Position numbers and translations under genes: made by a program
In this document: piece by piece, positions 1-7,704 of the stretch
Position numbering within the stretch: position 1 is the first letter of the stretch
How the letters are laid out: the number at the start of each line of letters is the position of its first letter
NCBI GenBank assembly: GCA_937907435.1
Contig: CALCIA010000146.1
Span: 1 to 10,321 of the forward strand
Length of the DNA stretch: 10,321 nucleotides
Reading direction: 5' to 3'
Source of the DNA: an uncultured Actinomycetes bacterium
Lineage (GTDB): Bacteria; Actinomycetota; Thermoleophilia; Solirubrobacterales; 70-9
Notes under the pieces: model-generated
Database searches by the model: none
The model's input: the letters and a program-made list of their open reading frames with translations, nothing else
What the model was told of the DNA's origin: nothing

Positions 1-89
1 CTGCCCGGGCCGTGGCGAGAGGGGCGCGTCCGTCATCCGGGCGACAGCTTGCGGGGCCCCGTCCCTTCCGGGCGACAGCCGGCACGGCC
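1..89 (-). repeat. Left copy of the approximately 89-bp operon-end repeat
   Basis: This stretch lies just beyond the 3' end of the leftward operon and matches, in inverted orientation, 10221-10308 at the other end of the window. Position i pairs with about 10309-i. The first 26 bases are identical to the reverse complement of the right copy, and the whole alignment is roughly 85 percent identical by hand, with one 1-base gap. Inside it, two 22-base units at 37-58 and 68-89 repeat with a 31-base period. Read along the minus strand the better unit is ggccccgcaagctgtcgccc followed by gg. The repeat may extend left of the window. I infer a dispersed repeat or 3'-end element; its function is unknown. 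Confidence 0.8.
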
Positions 90-108
90 CCCGTCCCTCC
101 CCGCCCCG

Positions 109-861
109 CTACCCCTCCCGCCCCATCGTCAAATTCGAAAGCCCGATGCCGCCGTCTACCGGGAGCCAGGCTCCGGTCACGTAGCTTGCGGCGTCGGAAC
201 AGAGGAAGGCGATGACGGAGGCGACCTCCTCGGGGGACGCGAAGCGGCGCATCGGGACGCGTTGGCGGGAGCGGGCCTTGATGTCGTCGGGCATCGCTTC
301 GACCTTCTCGGTGGCGATCATGCCCGGCAGGACCGCGTTGACGGTGGTGCCCGACGGGGCCATCTCCAGGGCCAGGGTGCGCACCATGCCGAGCAGACCG
401 GCTTTCGCGGCCGAGTAGGCGACCTGGCCGGCGAGGCCGTCGGTGGCGGCGATCGAGGAGACGGCGACGACGCGGCCGGCGCCGCGCTCCTTCATCCCGG
501 CGAGCGCCGGCTGGAGGGAGAGGAAGGCGCCGGTGAGGTTGACCTCCATTTCGGCGCGCCAGGCCTCGGGGTCGATCTTCTCCGCCCGGGCGAGGCGGTC
601 GGCGACGCCGGCGTTGGCGACCACGGCCCCCACCGGGCCGAGCTCGGACTCGATGCGCTCGTAGGCCGCCCCCGTCGCCTTCGCGTCACGGATGTCGAAG
701 GCGAGGGCAAGCGCCGTCCCGCCCGCGTCCCGGATCGCGGCGGCGGTGGCGCCCGGGCTGCGCAGGTCGGCGACGGCGACCCTCCAACCCTGCGCTGCAA
801 GCGCGACCGCGGTGGCCCGCCCGATGCCGCCGGCGGCCCCCGTGACCAGCGCGCAGCTCAA
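109..861 (-). CDS. SDR-family NAD-dependent oxidoreductase (FabG-like)
   Basis: This is a 250-aa classical short-chain dehydrogenase, full length for the family. Visible motifs are the cofactor glycine motif TGAAGGIG (residues 7-14), Asp32 at the end of the second strand, which in this family favours NAD over NADP, NAG at 83-85, Asn108, catalytic Ser136, and YSAAK with Tyr149 and Lys153. The C-terminus VTGAWLPVDGG is typical of FabG-like enzymes. It probably interconverts a secondary alcohol or hydroxyacyl group with a ketone in the cytosol. The start chosen is TTG at 861, which overlaps the TGA of the upstream gene as TTGA and implies translational coupling; there is no in-frame ATG or GTG before the glycine motif. 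It is the last gene of the leftward operon. Next to a carboxylase and a CoA ligase, it may supply the ketone substrate (as 1-phenylethanol dehydrogenase does for acetophenone carboxylase) or reduce a 3-ketoacyl product. The substrate is unknown. Confidence 0.9.
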   Translation of the reverse strand: MSCALVTGAAGGIGRATAVALAAQGWRVAVADLRSPGATAAAIRDAGGTALALAFDIRDAKATGAAYERIESELGPVGAVVANAGVADRLARAEKIDPEAWRAEMEVNLTGAFLSLQPALAGMKERGAGRVVAVSSIAATDGLAGQVAYSAAKAGLLGMVRTLALEMAPSGTTVNAVLPGMIATEKVEAMPDDIKARSRQRVPMRRFASPEEVASVIAFLCSDAASYVTGAWLPVDGGIGLSNLTMGREG

Positions 862-1586
862 GTGCCCGCCGCTTGTTCCGCGCTCGCCCGCTCCAACCCG
901 TACCGCCGCCAGTGCTCCTCGGGGACGTCGGCCGGGTCCTTGTACCAGTACCAGACGCAGGGATCGTGGTCGAAGTCGTCGGGCGGCCGCGAGGGGTAGA
1001 GCGGCACCCCGTACCAGCGGATCGGCAGCAGCTCGTTCATGAAGGCGCAGTGGGTGCAGTAGAGCGGGAAGCCCTCGCGGCCGTAGGACCAGTCGTGGGC
1101 CTTTTCGGTCACCCCGTAGGGATCCTCGCCGCGGTAGGCGCCGTTGCGCCAGAGCCGCTGGCCCGAACCGCACGGGTTCATCGCGAAGGTGAACTTCTCC
1201 GCGTCCTCGGTGATCGTGAAGGCGCCCGGGCTGGGGCCGGTCGCCGAGCCCGAGTGGGCGCGCCAGGTCGCCGCCAGGGCCTCGACGATCTCGCGCCGGT
1301 CGCGTTCGAGGATCTTCCCGGTGTCCCGCTTCCACCCCCGCCGCAGGCTCTCTTCCCAGGCCTCGGCGACGCCGTCGTCCCCGAGCTTCTGCTGCACGTA
1401 GGTGACCAGGCCCAGCATCGACTCCGCCATCACGTCGTGGAGGAAGCGCCACTCGTGGCGCATCGCCTTGCAGAGGGCGAGCGCGGTCTCGGTGTCCCCC
1501 GCCTCGAGCGCCTCGATCGCGCGGTCCATCGTCGGCCGGGACATCTCCCCCAGCTCGGCCTCGGTGAACCAACGGTCAGGTGTCAC
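858..1586 (-). CDS. Uncharacterised 242-aa cysteine/histidine-containing protein
   Basis: I do not recognise this protein as a characterised family. The N-terminal half (residues 1-110) is charged and probably helical. The C-terminal half looks conserved and globular: NPCGSG at 137-142, then W-Y-G-R-E-G, CTHC at 177-180, and a tryptophan/tyrosine-rich segment around 209-216 containing Cys210. Cys139, Cys177, Cys180 and Cys210, with nearby His164, His179 and His207, could form a metal or cofactor site. No signal peptide or membrane segment is visible, so it is probably cytosolic. The start is GTG at 1586, with AAGGAG 10 bases upstream (1597-1602). It overlaps the end of the ligase gene by 11 bp, and its TGA overlaps the TTG of the SDR gene. 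Codon bias matches its neighbours, so the gene looks real. Its place inside a ketone-carboxylase-like operon suggests an accessory or catalytic role in that pathway, which is inference. Confidence 0.85.
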   Translation of the reverse strand: MTPDRWFTEAELGEMSRPTMDRAIEALEAGDTETALALCKAMRHEWRFLHDVMAESMLGLVTYVQQKLGDDGVAEAWEESLRRGWKRDTGKILERDRREIVEALAATWRAHSGSATGPSPGAFTITEDAEKFTFAMNPCGSGQRLWRNGAYRGEDPYGVTEKAHDWSYGREGFPLYCTHCAFMNELLPIRWYGVPLYPSRPPDDFDHDPCVWYWYKDPADVPEEHWRRYGLERASAEQAAGT

Positions 1587-3228
1587 TCGCGAACAGCTCC
1601 TTCAGCTTGAACTTCTGCACCTTGCCAGACGGCGTCAGCGGCAGCTGATCGACCGTCCGCAGGTGAGCCGGAATCTTGTACCGCGCGATCTTCCCGGTCA
1701 AGAACTCCTTCATCTGCTCGGCCTCCAACGCCTGCCCGTCCGCCAGCCGCACGTAGGCGCAGCAGACTTCGCCATAGCGCTCGTCGGGCACCCCGATCAC
1801 GGCGACGTCGACTACCTGCGGCAGCGCCCGCACCGCGTGCTCGATCTCGGCCGGGAAGATGTTCTCGCCGCCGCGGATGATCATCTCCTTCGCCCGCCCG
1901 GTGATCGAGACGTAACCGTTCGCGTCCATCCGCGCCAGGTCGCCGGAGCGCATGAACCCGTCCGGGTCCTTCGCCGCGGCCGTCTCCTCCGGGTTGTCCC
2001 AGTACCCCTTCATCACCATCGAGGAGCGCGAGCGCAGCTCTCCCTCCTCGCCGATCGGGACCACCTCGGTGGTGCCCGGGGCGACGATCTCCACCTCGAT
2101 GTGCGGCAGCGGCGGGCCGACCGTGGTCGTCTGCAGGTCGACCGGGTCGCCGGGGAGGGTCTCGCAGACGACCGGCGAGCACTCCGTCATCCCGTAGGTG
2201 TTCGCCATCCCGATGCCGTAGCGCTCGATCCAGCGGTTCATCACTTCGGGCGGCACCGGCGAGCCGCCGCCGACCACGACCTCGAGGCTGGAGAGGTCGC
2301 GGCCGCTCCTCGCCACCTCCTCTTCCAGCGCGATCATCATCGTCGGGACCAGCGACGTCGAGGTCGCCTGCTCCTCCTCGATCGTCCGCGCGATCCGCGC
2401 CGGCTCGAATTTGATCGCCGGCAACTGGGCCATGCCGCGGTAGATCGGGCCGAGCGTCGCCATCACGCAGCCGCCGCAATGGAAGTAGGGCATCGGGTTC
2501 GAATGGCGGCCGTTCTCGCGCAGGGTCGCCTTGTGGGCGAAGATCCGCGCGTTGTTCACGATGCCGCCGTGGGAGAGCTCGGCGCCCTTCGGGAAGCCGG
2601 TGGTCCCGGAGGTGAACTGGATCTGCGAGGTGTCAGACGCGGTCACCGCGCGCCGCCGCTTCTCCAGCAGGTCCTCGTTCACCGAGTCGCCCGCGGCCAG
2701 CCACTCATCCCAACCCGGCGCGCCGTCGCGCGCCTCGCCGAGCGGGACCAGCAGCCTGCAGCCCTCGTTCGCGGCGGTCGCCGAGACGGCGATCCCCCAG
2801 AGGTTCGCGCCGCGGTCCTCGGGCAGGACGAAGCAGGCCGCGGCACCCGCCTTGGCGAGCACGAACTCGACCTCGCTTTCGCGGTAGAGCGGGTTCATCG
2901 GGACGATCACGACCCCGGCGTAGGCGGCGCCGAACTGCAGCTCCAGCCATTCCGGCAGGTTCGTGGCCCAGATGCCGCAACGCTCCCCCGGCTCGATGCC
3001 CGAGGCGATCAGCGCCCTCCCGACCCGGCGCGCCCGCTCGGCGAACTCGGCGTAGGTCCAGCGCGCCGAGACGCCGAGATCGTCGTAGGCGGAGAAGACG
3101 ATCGCTTCCTGGTCGGGCCACTTCGCGACCGCCTCGTCGAGCAGTTGGCCGACGGTGAGGTCGCGGAGCGGCGGCTCGGCGTCGGGGTCCGGCAGCCAGC
3201 GCGAGACGGACGGATCCGGCAGCGGCAT
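1576..3228 (-). CDS. AMP-dependent acyl-CoA synthetase/ligase (ANL superfamily)
   Basis: This 550-aa ANL adenylating enzyme probably activates a carboxylic acid to its CoA thioester through an acyl-AMP. All core motifs are intact: the P-loop FTSGTTGFPKG starting at residue 205, YGMTE at 345-349, SGD at 428-430, the hinge region GRAKEMIIRGGENIFPAEIE at 444-463, and PSGK with the C-terminal catalytic Lys536. Length is normal for medium-chain or aromatic acyl-CoA ligases. An HCGGC stretch at 250-254 lies in the substrate-pocket region. The ATG at 3228 lies only 3 bases after the stop of the upstream HyuB-like gene, so co-translation is likely; no strong Shine-Dalgarno is visible. By analogy with acetophenone degradation, where a beta-keto acid made by the carboxylase is activated by a CoA ligase, its substrate may be the carboxylated ketone. 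The sequence alone does not prove this. Confidence 0.93.
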   Translation of the reverse strand: MPLPDPSVSRWLPDPDAEPPLRDLTVGQLLDEAVAKWPDQEAIVFSAYDDLGVSARWTYAEFAERARRVGRALIASGIEPGERCGIWATNLPEWLELQFGAAYAGVVIVPMNPLYRESEVEFVLAKAGAAACFVLPEDRGANLWGIAVSATAANEGCRLLVPLGEARDGAPGWDEWLAAGDSVNEDLLEKRRRAVTASDTSQIQFTSGTTGFPKGAELSHGGIVNNARIFAHKATLRENGRHSNPMPYFHCGGCVMATLGPIYRGMAQLPAIKFEPARIARTIEEEQATSTSLVPTMMIALEEEVARSGRDLSSLEVVVGGGSPVPPEVMNRWIERYGIGMANTYGMTECSPVVCETLPGDPVDLQTTTVGPPLPHIEVEIVAPGTTEVVPIGEEGELRSRSSMVMKGYWDNPEETAAAKDPDGFMRSGDLARMDANGYVSITGRAKEMIIRGGENIFPAEIEHAVRALPQVVDVAVIGVPDERYGEVCCAYVRLADGQALEAEQMKEFLTGKIARYKIPAHLRTVDQLPLTPSGKVQKFKLKELFASDT

Positions 3229-3231
3229 CGC

Positions 3232-5526
3232 TCAGTCCAGCCGCAGCTCGTGGAACGGCGGCTCGCCGGGGTAGGCGGTTTCGGTCGCCAGCCGCACGCC
3301 GCAGCCGGGGCAGCAGAACTCGCGGAAGACGACCTCCTGGTCGACGAAGCGCGCCGGGTCCGGGTAGCTCGGGTGAAGCGAGGTGGTCGGCCGCTCGCGG
3401 CTCGCCATCGCCAGCTTCGGGTTGCCGTCGAGCGGCCCCAGCGAGGTCGCGCAGCGGTGACAGCGGAAGACGCCCTCGTCGCGGTCGACGAGGTAGGCGT
3501 CGCCGATCGACTCGGCACCGGGCGCGGGCTCGACCGCGGGCGCCACCGCGTCGCGCTCGGCCCCGCACTCGCGCAGGCGTTCGAGCAGCTTGCGCTCGCG
3601 CCGCTTCACCGTCGCCTCACGGTCGACGCGGCCCTCGCCGTCGAGCGCGATCACGTAGACCTCGTCGGCCACGCGGGGGCTGACCGCGCCCGCCTCGACG
3701 TCGGCGAGCACCGCCTCCGGGTCGCGCGTGAGCGGGTCGGCGTAACCGCCCGGCGCCAGCCAGTTCCAGTAGAGGACGTCGTCGTCGCCGACCGGGAAGC
3801 CGTCGGGCTTGCCGCCGATGTCGAGCTCGGTCCCCTCCAGCTCGTCGAGGTCCTGCGGCATCTCCCCGGCGGCGAAGCGCGCCCGCAGGTTCGAGCCCTG
3901 GATCACCCGCGTCCTCATGATCGACCCCGGGCCGCCGCCGAAGAGGCCCGGCGTCTTCGGGATCGCCTCGTTGGTGGCGAGGCCGAGGAACGACTCGCCC
4001 TTGTGCGGGACGTAGGCGATCTCGCCGCCGTTGCCGGCCCGCGAACGGCCGGCGCCGCCCGAGTCGGCGTGCTCGCGGCGGAAGAGGTAGAGGATCGGCC
4101 AGTCCGCCTCGTAGGCCTCGACGTTGGGGCCGCGGCCCTCCGGGATCCAGAAGTGGCCGTTGGCGAATTCGCCGTCGCGCCAGGCGGTGCCGCCCCCGCC
4201 ACCGAGCATGTTGTCGCCCATGCCGCCGACGTAGTAATCGCCGCGCTGGTTCTCCCCGGCGACGAAGTGGCAGGGCCACTGGGCACCGTCGGGCGTCACC
4301 GCGTTGGCCCGCATCGTCTCGTCGCTGGAGGCGAGCATCATCTTCGAGACCAGCGCGTTGCAGAGCGAGATCGCCGTCTCGGTCGCGTAGACGCCCGCCG
4401 GGCTGACCGCGGCGCCCCAGTCGGGCGAGGTGATCTTGCCCGGTTCCGGCTCGAACTTGCAGAGCCGCGCGGCGCCGCCGATGCAGCCCATCTGTCCCGG
4501 CAGCATCAGCACGTTGATCGCGCCGAGGATCGCCCCCCGCCAGGCGGCGAAGCCGACGTTGATCGAGCCGACCTGGTCGTGGGTGCCGACGTTGTCCCAG
4601 ATCAGCTCCTTGCCGCGCTTGCGCACCGTGGTCTGCACCGGGTAGGTGCCGCGGTCGCCGTTGCGGGCGACCTCCTGGATCAGGCGGTCGGAGTAGGTGC
4701 CGTCGGGGATCGTCTCGAGCGCCGCTTCCATCGCCCGCTGCGAGGCGTCGAGCGCCCGTCGCATGACCCCCTTGACGACGCCCTTGCCGTACTTGTCGAC
4801 CAGGCCGAGGATGCGCGCCCGGGCGGCGTTGTTGCCGGCGATCGTCGCCCGCAGGTCGAGCGAGAGGTTCTCCGGCGTGCGCGAGCAGCGGCGGTAGAGC
4901 GCCTCCATGTCGGGCACGATCTGGTTGCCCTCGACGATCTTGAACGGCGGGTAGCTCGGCGGGTCCCAGAAGGCGTCTTCGGCGTTCGGGCAGAAGGACC
5001 CGGGGACGGTGCCGCCGATGTCGTTCTGGTGGGAGATGTTGGCGACCCAGCAGAAGACCTCGCCGTCGACGAAGACCGGGCACATGAGGCCGACGTCGGG
5101 CTGGTGGGCGGTGCCGATGATCGGGTCGTTGCAGAGCCACATGTCCCCGTCGGAGACCCGTTCGCCGCGCTCTTCGAGGATGTAGCGGGTCATCATGTCG
5201 AGCATCCCCGACATGTACTGGAGGCAGGGGCCGAAGTAGAGGAGCTCGGCGTCCTCGGTGAGGATGCAGGGCTGGAAGTCGCGGATCTCGACCGTGATCT
5301 GGGAGACGGCGAGATTCTCGATCTCGCGCACGTGCTCGGCGTTGGCGTTCCAGAGACCGTGGCGGACCACCTCGTAGGTGATCGGGTCGATCTCCGTCTC
5401 GGCCTCGGTCGAGAGCTTCAGGTTCGGCGGGACCTTGACCGGCCCGGTCGGGTTGAAGGCGTGGTCGACCCCGTCCCAGAAGCCCTCGGGACGGACCGGA
5501 CGCTCAGTCGGGGCGGTGATGCTCAT
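3232..5526 (-). CDS. HyuB-type carboxylase subunit fused to an acetone-carboxylase-gamma-like domain
   Basis: This 764-aa protein begins with a HyuB/acetone carboxylase alpha domain (about residues 47-650; PITYEVVRHGLW near the start). The triad His141-x2-Asp144 and His166 (SHQND) has the spacing I recall for the Mn-binding residues of acetone carboxylase alpha. Glycine-rich HyuB segments follow (GGMGDNMLGGGGGTAW; APGGYADPLTRDPE). After a charged linker (about 640-685), residues 686-764 carry CxxC at 689-692 and REFCCPGCG with Cys739/Cys742, ending PFHELRLD. This closely resembles the separate zinc-binding gamma subunit of acetone carboxylase (REYFCPECG type; Acetone_carb_G family), recalled from memory. 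The start is ATG at 5526, overlapping the HyuA stop as ATGA, with AGGAGG six bases upstream; an in-frame ATG 17 codons earlier lies inside hyuA and is unlikely. Expected role: ATP-dependent carboxylation of a ketone together with the HyuA-like partner. 5-Oxoprolinase or hydantoinase activity is less likely given the gamma-like tail and CoA ligase neighbour. Confidence 0.92.
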   Translation of the reverse strand: MSITAPTERPVRPEGFWDGVDHAFNPTGPVKVPPNLKLSTEAETEIDPITYEVVRHGLWNANAEHVREIENLAVSQITVEIRDFQPCILTEDAELLYFGPCLQYMSGMLDMMTRYILEERGERVSDGDMWLCNDPIIGTAHQPDVGLMCPVFVDGEVFCWVANISHQNDIGGTVPGSFCPNAEDAFWDPPSYPPFKIVEGNQIVPDMEALYRRCSRTPENLSLDLRATIAGNNAARARILGLVDKYGKGVVKGVMRRALDASQRAMEAALETIPDGTYSDRLIQEVARNGDRGTYPVQTTVRKRGKELIWDNVGTHDQVGSINVGFAAWRGAILGAINVLMLPGQMGCIGGAARLCKFEPEPGKITSPDWGAAVSPAGVYATETAISLCNALVSKMMLASSDETMRANAVTPDGAQWPCHFVAGENQRGDYYVGGMGDNMLGGGGGTAWRDGEFANGHFWIPEGRGPNVEAYEADWPILYLFRREHADSGGAGRSRAGNGGEIAYVPHKGESFLGLATNEAIPKTPGLFGGGPGSIMRTRVIQGSNLRARFAAGEMPQDLDELEGTELDIGGKPDGFPVGDDDVLYWNWLAPGGYADPLTRDPEAVLADVEAGAVSPRVADEVYVIALDGEGRVDREATVKRRERKLLERLRECGAERDAVAPAVEPAPGAESIGDAYLVDRDEGVFRCHRCATSLGPLDGNPKLAMASRERPTTSLHPSYPDPARFVDQEVVFREFCCPGCGVRLATETAYPGEPPFHELRLD

Positions 5527-7643
5527 TCGGCTCCTCCTAGGGTCATGACGAAATCTCCGGTCGGTCGGCGCTCGCATCTCGTCCCCGGCGGGACGACGAT
5601 GCCGGTGATCGCCAGGTCGATCACCGCGGGCCCCTCGACCACCTCGCCGAGCGGCATCGCGTCGCCGTTGTAGACGGCGGCCTCGACCGCGCCGGCGCCG
5701 CGCTCGAAGTGGACCGGTCGGGTGCCCTTGGCGAACTCCTCGCCCGCCGCGACATCGAGCCGGTCGAGGTTCTCGGAGCCCATCGCGATCGCCGGCTCAA
5801 GCCGGATCGAGACGATCTCGACCGCGACGCCGGGCAGCAGCGCGACCTCGCCGTAACGGTCGGTGTAGATGTCGACGAACTCGCGCTTGACCTCCTCCAG
5901 GGTGGCGGCGTCGATCTCCCCGGCCGGGAAGCTCATCTCGAGCTCGTGCCGCTGCCACTGGAAGCGCATGCGGGCGAAGCGGCGGAGCTCGAAGTCGCTC
6001 ACGTCCTCGCGCGCGGCGAGCGCGGCGCGCGCCTGGCCTTCGAGCTCGTCGAAGGCGCCCTTGACCGCGGCGACGTCGAACGGCTCGATCAGGACGACCG
6101 AGGATTCGTACTGGTAACGGATGTCGGCCTGGGAGATGCCGAAGGCCGACCAGACCGAGGCGGCCTCGCCGGGCACGACGATCGTGTCGACGCCGAGCGA
6201 GGCGGCGTAGCCGGCGGCGTGGAAGGGCCCGGCGCCGCCGTAGGACATGAGGACGAAGTCGCGCGGGTCGAAGCCGCGGCCGATGATCTCGTTCTCCAGC
6301 GCCGCCGCCATCTTCGCGTTGGCGACCTCGACGATGCCGAGCGCGGCGTCGGTCACCGAGAGGCCGAGCGGGTCGGCGATCTTCTCCTTGATCGCCTGCT
6401 CGGCGAGATCGCGGCGGGGCTTGAAGCCGCCCCGCTCGCCCTTCGAGCCGAAGGTCGCCTCGGGGGCGATATAACCGAGGATGAGGTCCGCGTCGGTCAC
6501 CGTCGGCTCCTCGCCGCCGCGGTCGTAACAGCAGGGCCCGGGCAGCGAGGAGGCGCTCTGCGGGCCGACCCGGAGGCCGCCGCCGAGCTCGTCGATCCAG
6601 GCGATCGAGCCGCCGCCGGCGCCGATCGAGATCACCTCGACCGCGGGCACCCGGTAGCGCCACTTGCCGAGCAGGGTGTCGTCGGCGGCGAGCGGCTCGC
6701 CGTCCTTGATGATGCCGACGTCGAACGACGTCCCGCCCATGTCGGAGGCGATGATGTCGCGGCGGCCGAGGTCGTCGGCGACGCGGGCACAGCCGATCAG
6801 GCCGCCCACCGGTCCCGAGCCGATCGTGAAGATCGGCCGGTCGGCGCCGAGCGCCAGCGGGACCATGCCGCCGTGGCACTGCATGATGTGGAGCTCGCCG
6901 GCGAAGCCGACGTCGGCGAGGCGCTCCTGCACCCCGTGCAGGTAGGTGCTGGTGACCGGCCCGACGTAGGAGTTGATCAGGGTGGCGACGAAGCGCTCGT
7001 ACTCGCCGACCGACTTCGAGATCTCGCTGGAGATCGTCACGAAGACGCCAGGCGCGCGGGCTTCGACGACCTCGCGGGCGCGGCGCTCGTGGGCGTCGTT
7101 GCGGACCGACCAGAGGAAGGCGATCGCGATCGTCTGGACCCCGGCGGCGACGAGCGCGTCGGCGGCGGCGGCCACCGCCTCCTCGTCCAGCTCGACCACG
7201 ACGTCACCGTCGGAGTCGATCCGCTCGGCGACGCCGAAGGTGCGCTCGATCGGCACCAGCGGCTCGGGCTTGCGGGTTTCGGCGAAGCGGAGGAGGTTCT
7301 CGGGCGGCTCGCCGGTCGGCCGGCCGAGCCCGCGCATGGTGCGGACCGTGTCCTCGAAGCCGCGCGTGGTGATCAGGCCGATGTCGGCGCCTTTGCGCTC
7401 GACGACGATGTTGGTGGCGACGGTCGAGCCGTGCGAGATCAGCCGATCCATCTTCGTGTAGAGGTCGCCGGCGCCGAGGCCGAGCTGGTCCCCGGCCGAC
7501 TCGATCGAGCCGAAGAAGCCGGATCTGAAGCTGTCGGCGGGCGACGAGAGCGCCTTGCCATAGGCGACGCGCCCGTCCTCGTCGATGAGCACGCAGTCGG
7601 TGAAGGTGCCGCCGATGTCGACACCACAGACCATTCCCGGCAA
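5523..7643 (-). CDS. HyuA-type ATP-binding subunit (acetone/acetophenone carboxylase beta-like)
   Basis: This 706-aa hydantoinase A/oxoprolinase-family subunit is close in length to acetone carboxylase beta (about 717 aa, from memory). It has the actin-like ATPase signatures DIGGTFTD at 9-16, HGSTVATN at 71-78, SDMGGTSFDVG at about 300-310, SIGAGGGS at 339-346, GPCCYDRGG at 369-377 and SYGGAGPFHA at 467-476. In this family it uses ATP to phosphorylate the substrate enolate and bicarbonate, or the lactam, and works with HyuB; cytosolic. It is the first gene of the leftward operon. TTG at 7643 has AGGAG six bases upstream (7650-7654). ATG at 7634, three codons in, would also keep the first motif but sits 15 bases from that site, so I prefer TTG. 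It overlaps the next gene by 4 bp (ATGA), implying a coupled 1:1 complex. The exact ketone is not deducible. Confidence 0.93.
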   Translation of the reverse strand: MPGMVCGVDIGGTFTDCVLIDEDGRVAYGKALSSPADSFRSGFFGSIESAGDQLGLGAGDLYTKMDRLISHGSTVATNIVVERKGADIGLITTRGFEDTVRTMRGLGRPTGEPPENLLRFAETRKPEPLVPIERTFGVAERIDSDGDVVVELDEEAVAAAADALVAAGVQTIAIAFLWSVRNDAHERRAREVVEARAPGVFVTISSEISKSVGEYERFVATLINSYVGPVTSTYLHGVQERLADVGFAGELHIMQCHGGMVPLALGADRPIFTIGSGPVGGLIGCARVADDLGRRDIIASDMGGTSFDVGIIKDGEPLAADDTLLGKWRYRVPAVEVISIGAGGGSIAWIDELGGGLRVGPQSASSLPGPCCYDRGGEEPTVTDADLILGYIAPEATFGSKGERGGFKPRRDLAEQAIKEKIADPLGLSVTDAALGIVEVANAKMAAALENEIIGRGFDPRDFVLMSYGGAGPFHAAGYAASLGVDTIVVPGEAASVWSAFGISQADIRYQYESSVVLIEPFDVAAVKGAFDELEGQARAALAAREDVSDFELRRFARMRFQWQRHELEMSFPAGEIDAATLEEVKREFVDIYTDRYGEVALLPGVAVEIVSIRLEPAIAMGSENLDRLDVAAGEEFAKGTRPVHFERGAGAVEAAVYNGDAMPLGEVVEGPAVIDLAITGIVVPPGTRCERRPTGDFVMTLGGAE
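5531..5538 (-). promoter_or_regulatory. Strong Shine-Dalgarno fixing the HyuB start
   Basis: On the minus strand the sequence AGGAGGAG lies 4 bases before the ATG at 5526, with its AGGAGG core six bases away. It is the strongest ribosome-binding site in the window and sits inside the last codons of the HyuA-like gene. It decides the HyuB start in favour of MSITAP over the longer in-frame option at 5577. Confidence 0.85.
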
Positions 7644-7649
7644 AGCTCG

Positions 7650-7654
7650 CTCCT
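7650..7654 (-). promoter_or_regulatory. Ribosome-binding site for the HyuA-like gene
   Basis: On the minus strand AGGAG is followed by six bases and then the TTG at 7643. The spacing is ideal for TTG and too long (15 bases) for the ATG at 7634, so it supports a TTG start for this protein. Confidence 0.65.
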
Positions 7655-7679
7655 CTCGGTTCGCGGTTCCCTCGGGCCC

Positions 7680-7704
7680 ACACTAGGCGCGTTCCCGACG
7701 CGCC
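7680..7704 (-). promoter_or_regulatory. Candidate hyuA promoter -10 with adjoining perfect inverted repeat
   Basis: Bases 7686-7692 and 7698-7704 form a perfect 7-bp inverted repeat (ggcgcgt / acgcgcc) around a 5-base centre. Immediately downstream on the minus strand, 7685-7680 read TAGTGT, which fits the actinobacterial TAnnnT -10 pattern and would place transcription start about 30 bases before the TTG of the HyuA-like gene. The -35 region is weak. The inverted repeat would then sit in the promoter spacer and could be an operator. With a start further upstream it could instead form a 5'-leader hairpin. In GC-rich DNA a 7-bp stem can also arise by chance. Confidence 0.35.

Noticed and set aside
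862..1572. An N-terminal extension of the SDR frame reaching back to 1572, giving a 487-aa protein
   Set aside because: The extra 237 residues are the out-of-frame shadow of the 242-aa gene. The SDR glycine motif begins at residue 7 from the TTG at 861, which is the normal position.
5527..5577. A longer HyuB start at 5577 (17 extra Arg-rich residues)
   Set aside because: These residues lie inside the HyuA coding end and have no good ribosome site, while ATG 5526 has AGGAGG at ideal spacing and the usual 4-bp overlap.
1402..5673. A very long plus-strand open frame (over 1400 codons) opposite the ligase and HyuB-like genes
   Set aside because: It is antisense to two genes with clear family motifs, and its translation is low-complexity, rich in Arg, Asp, His and Val with no recognisable domain. 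Long antisense open frames are expected in very GC-rich coding DNA.
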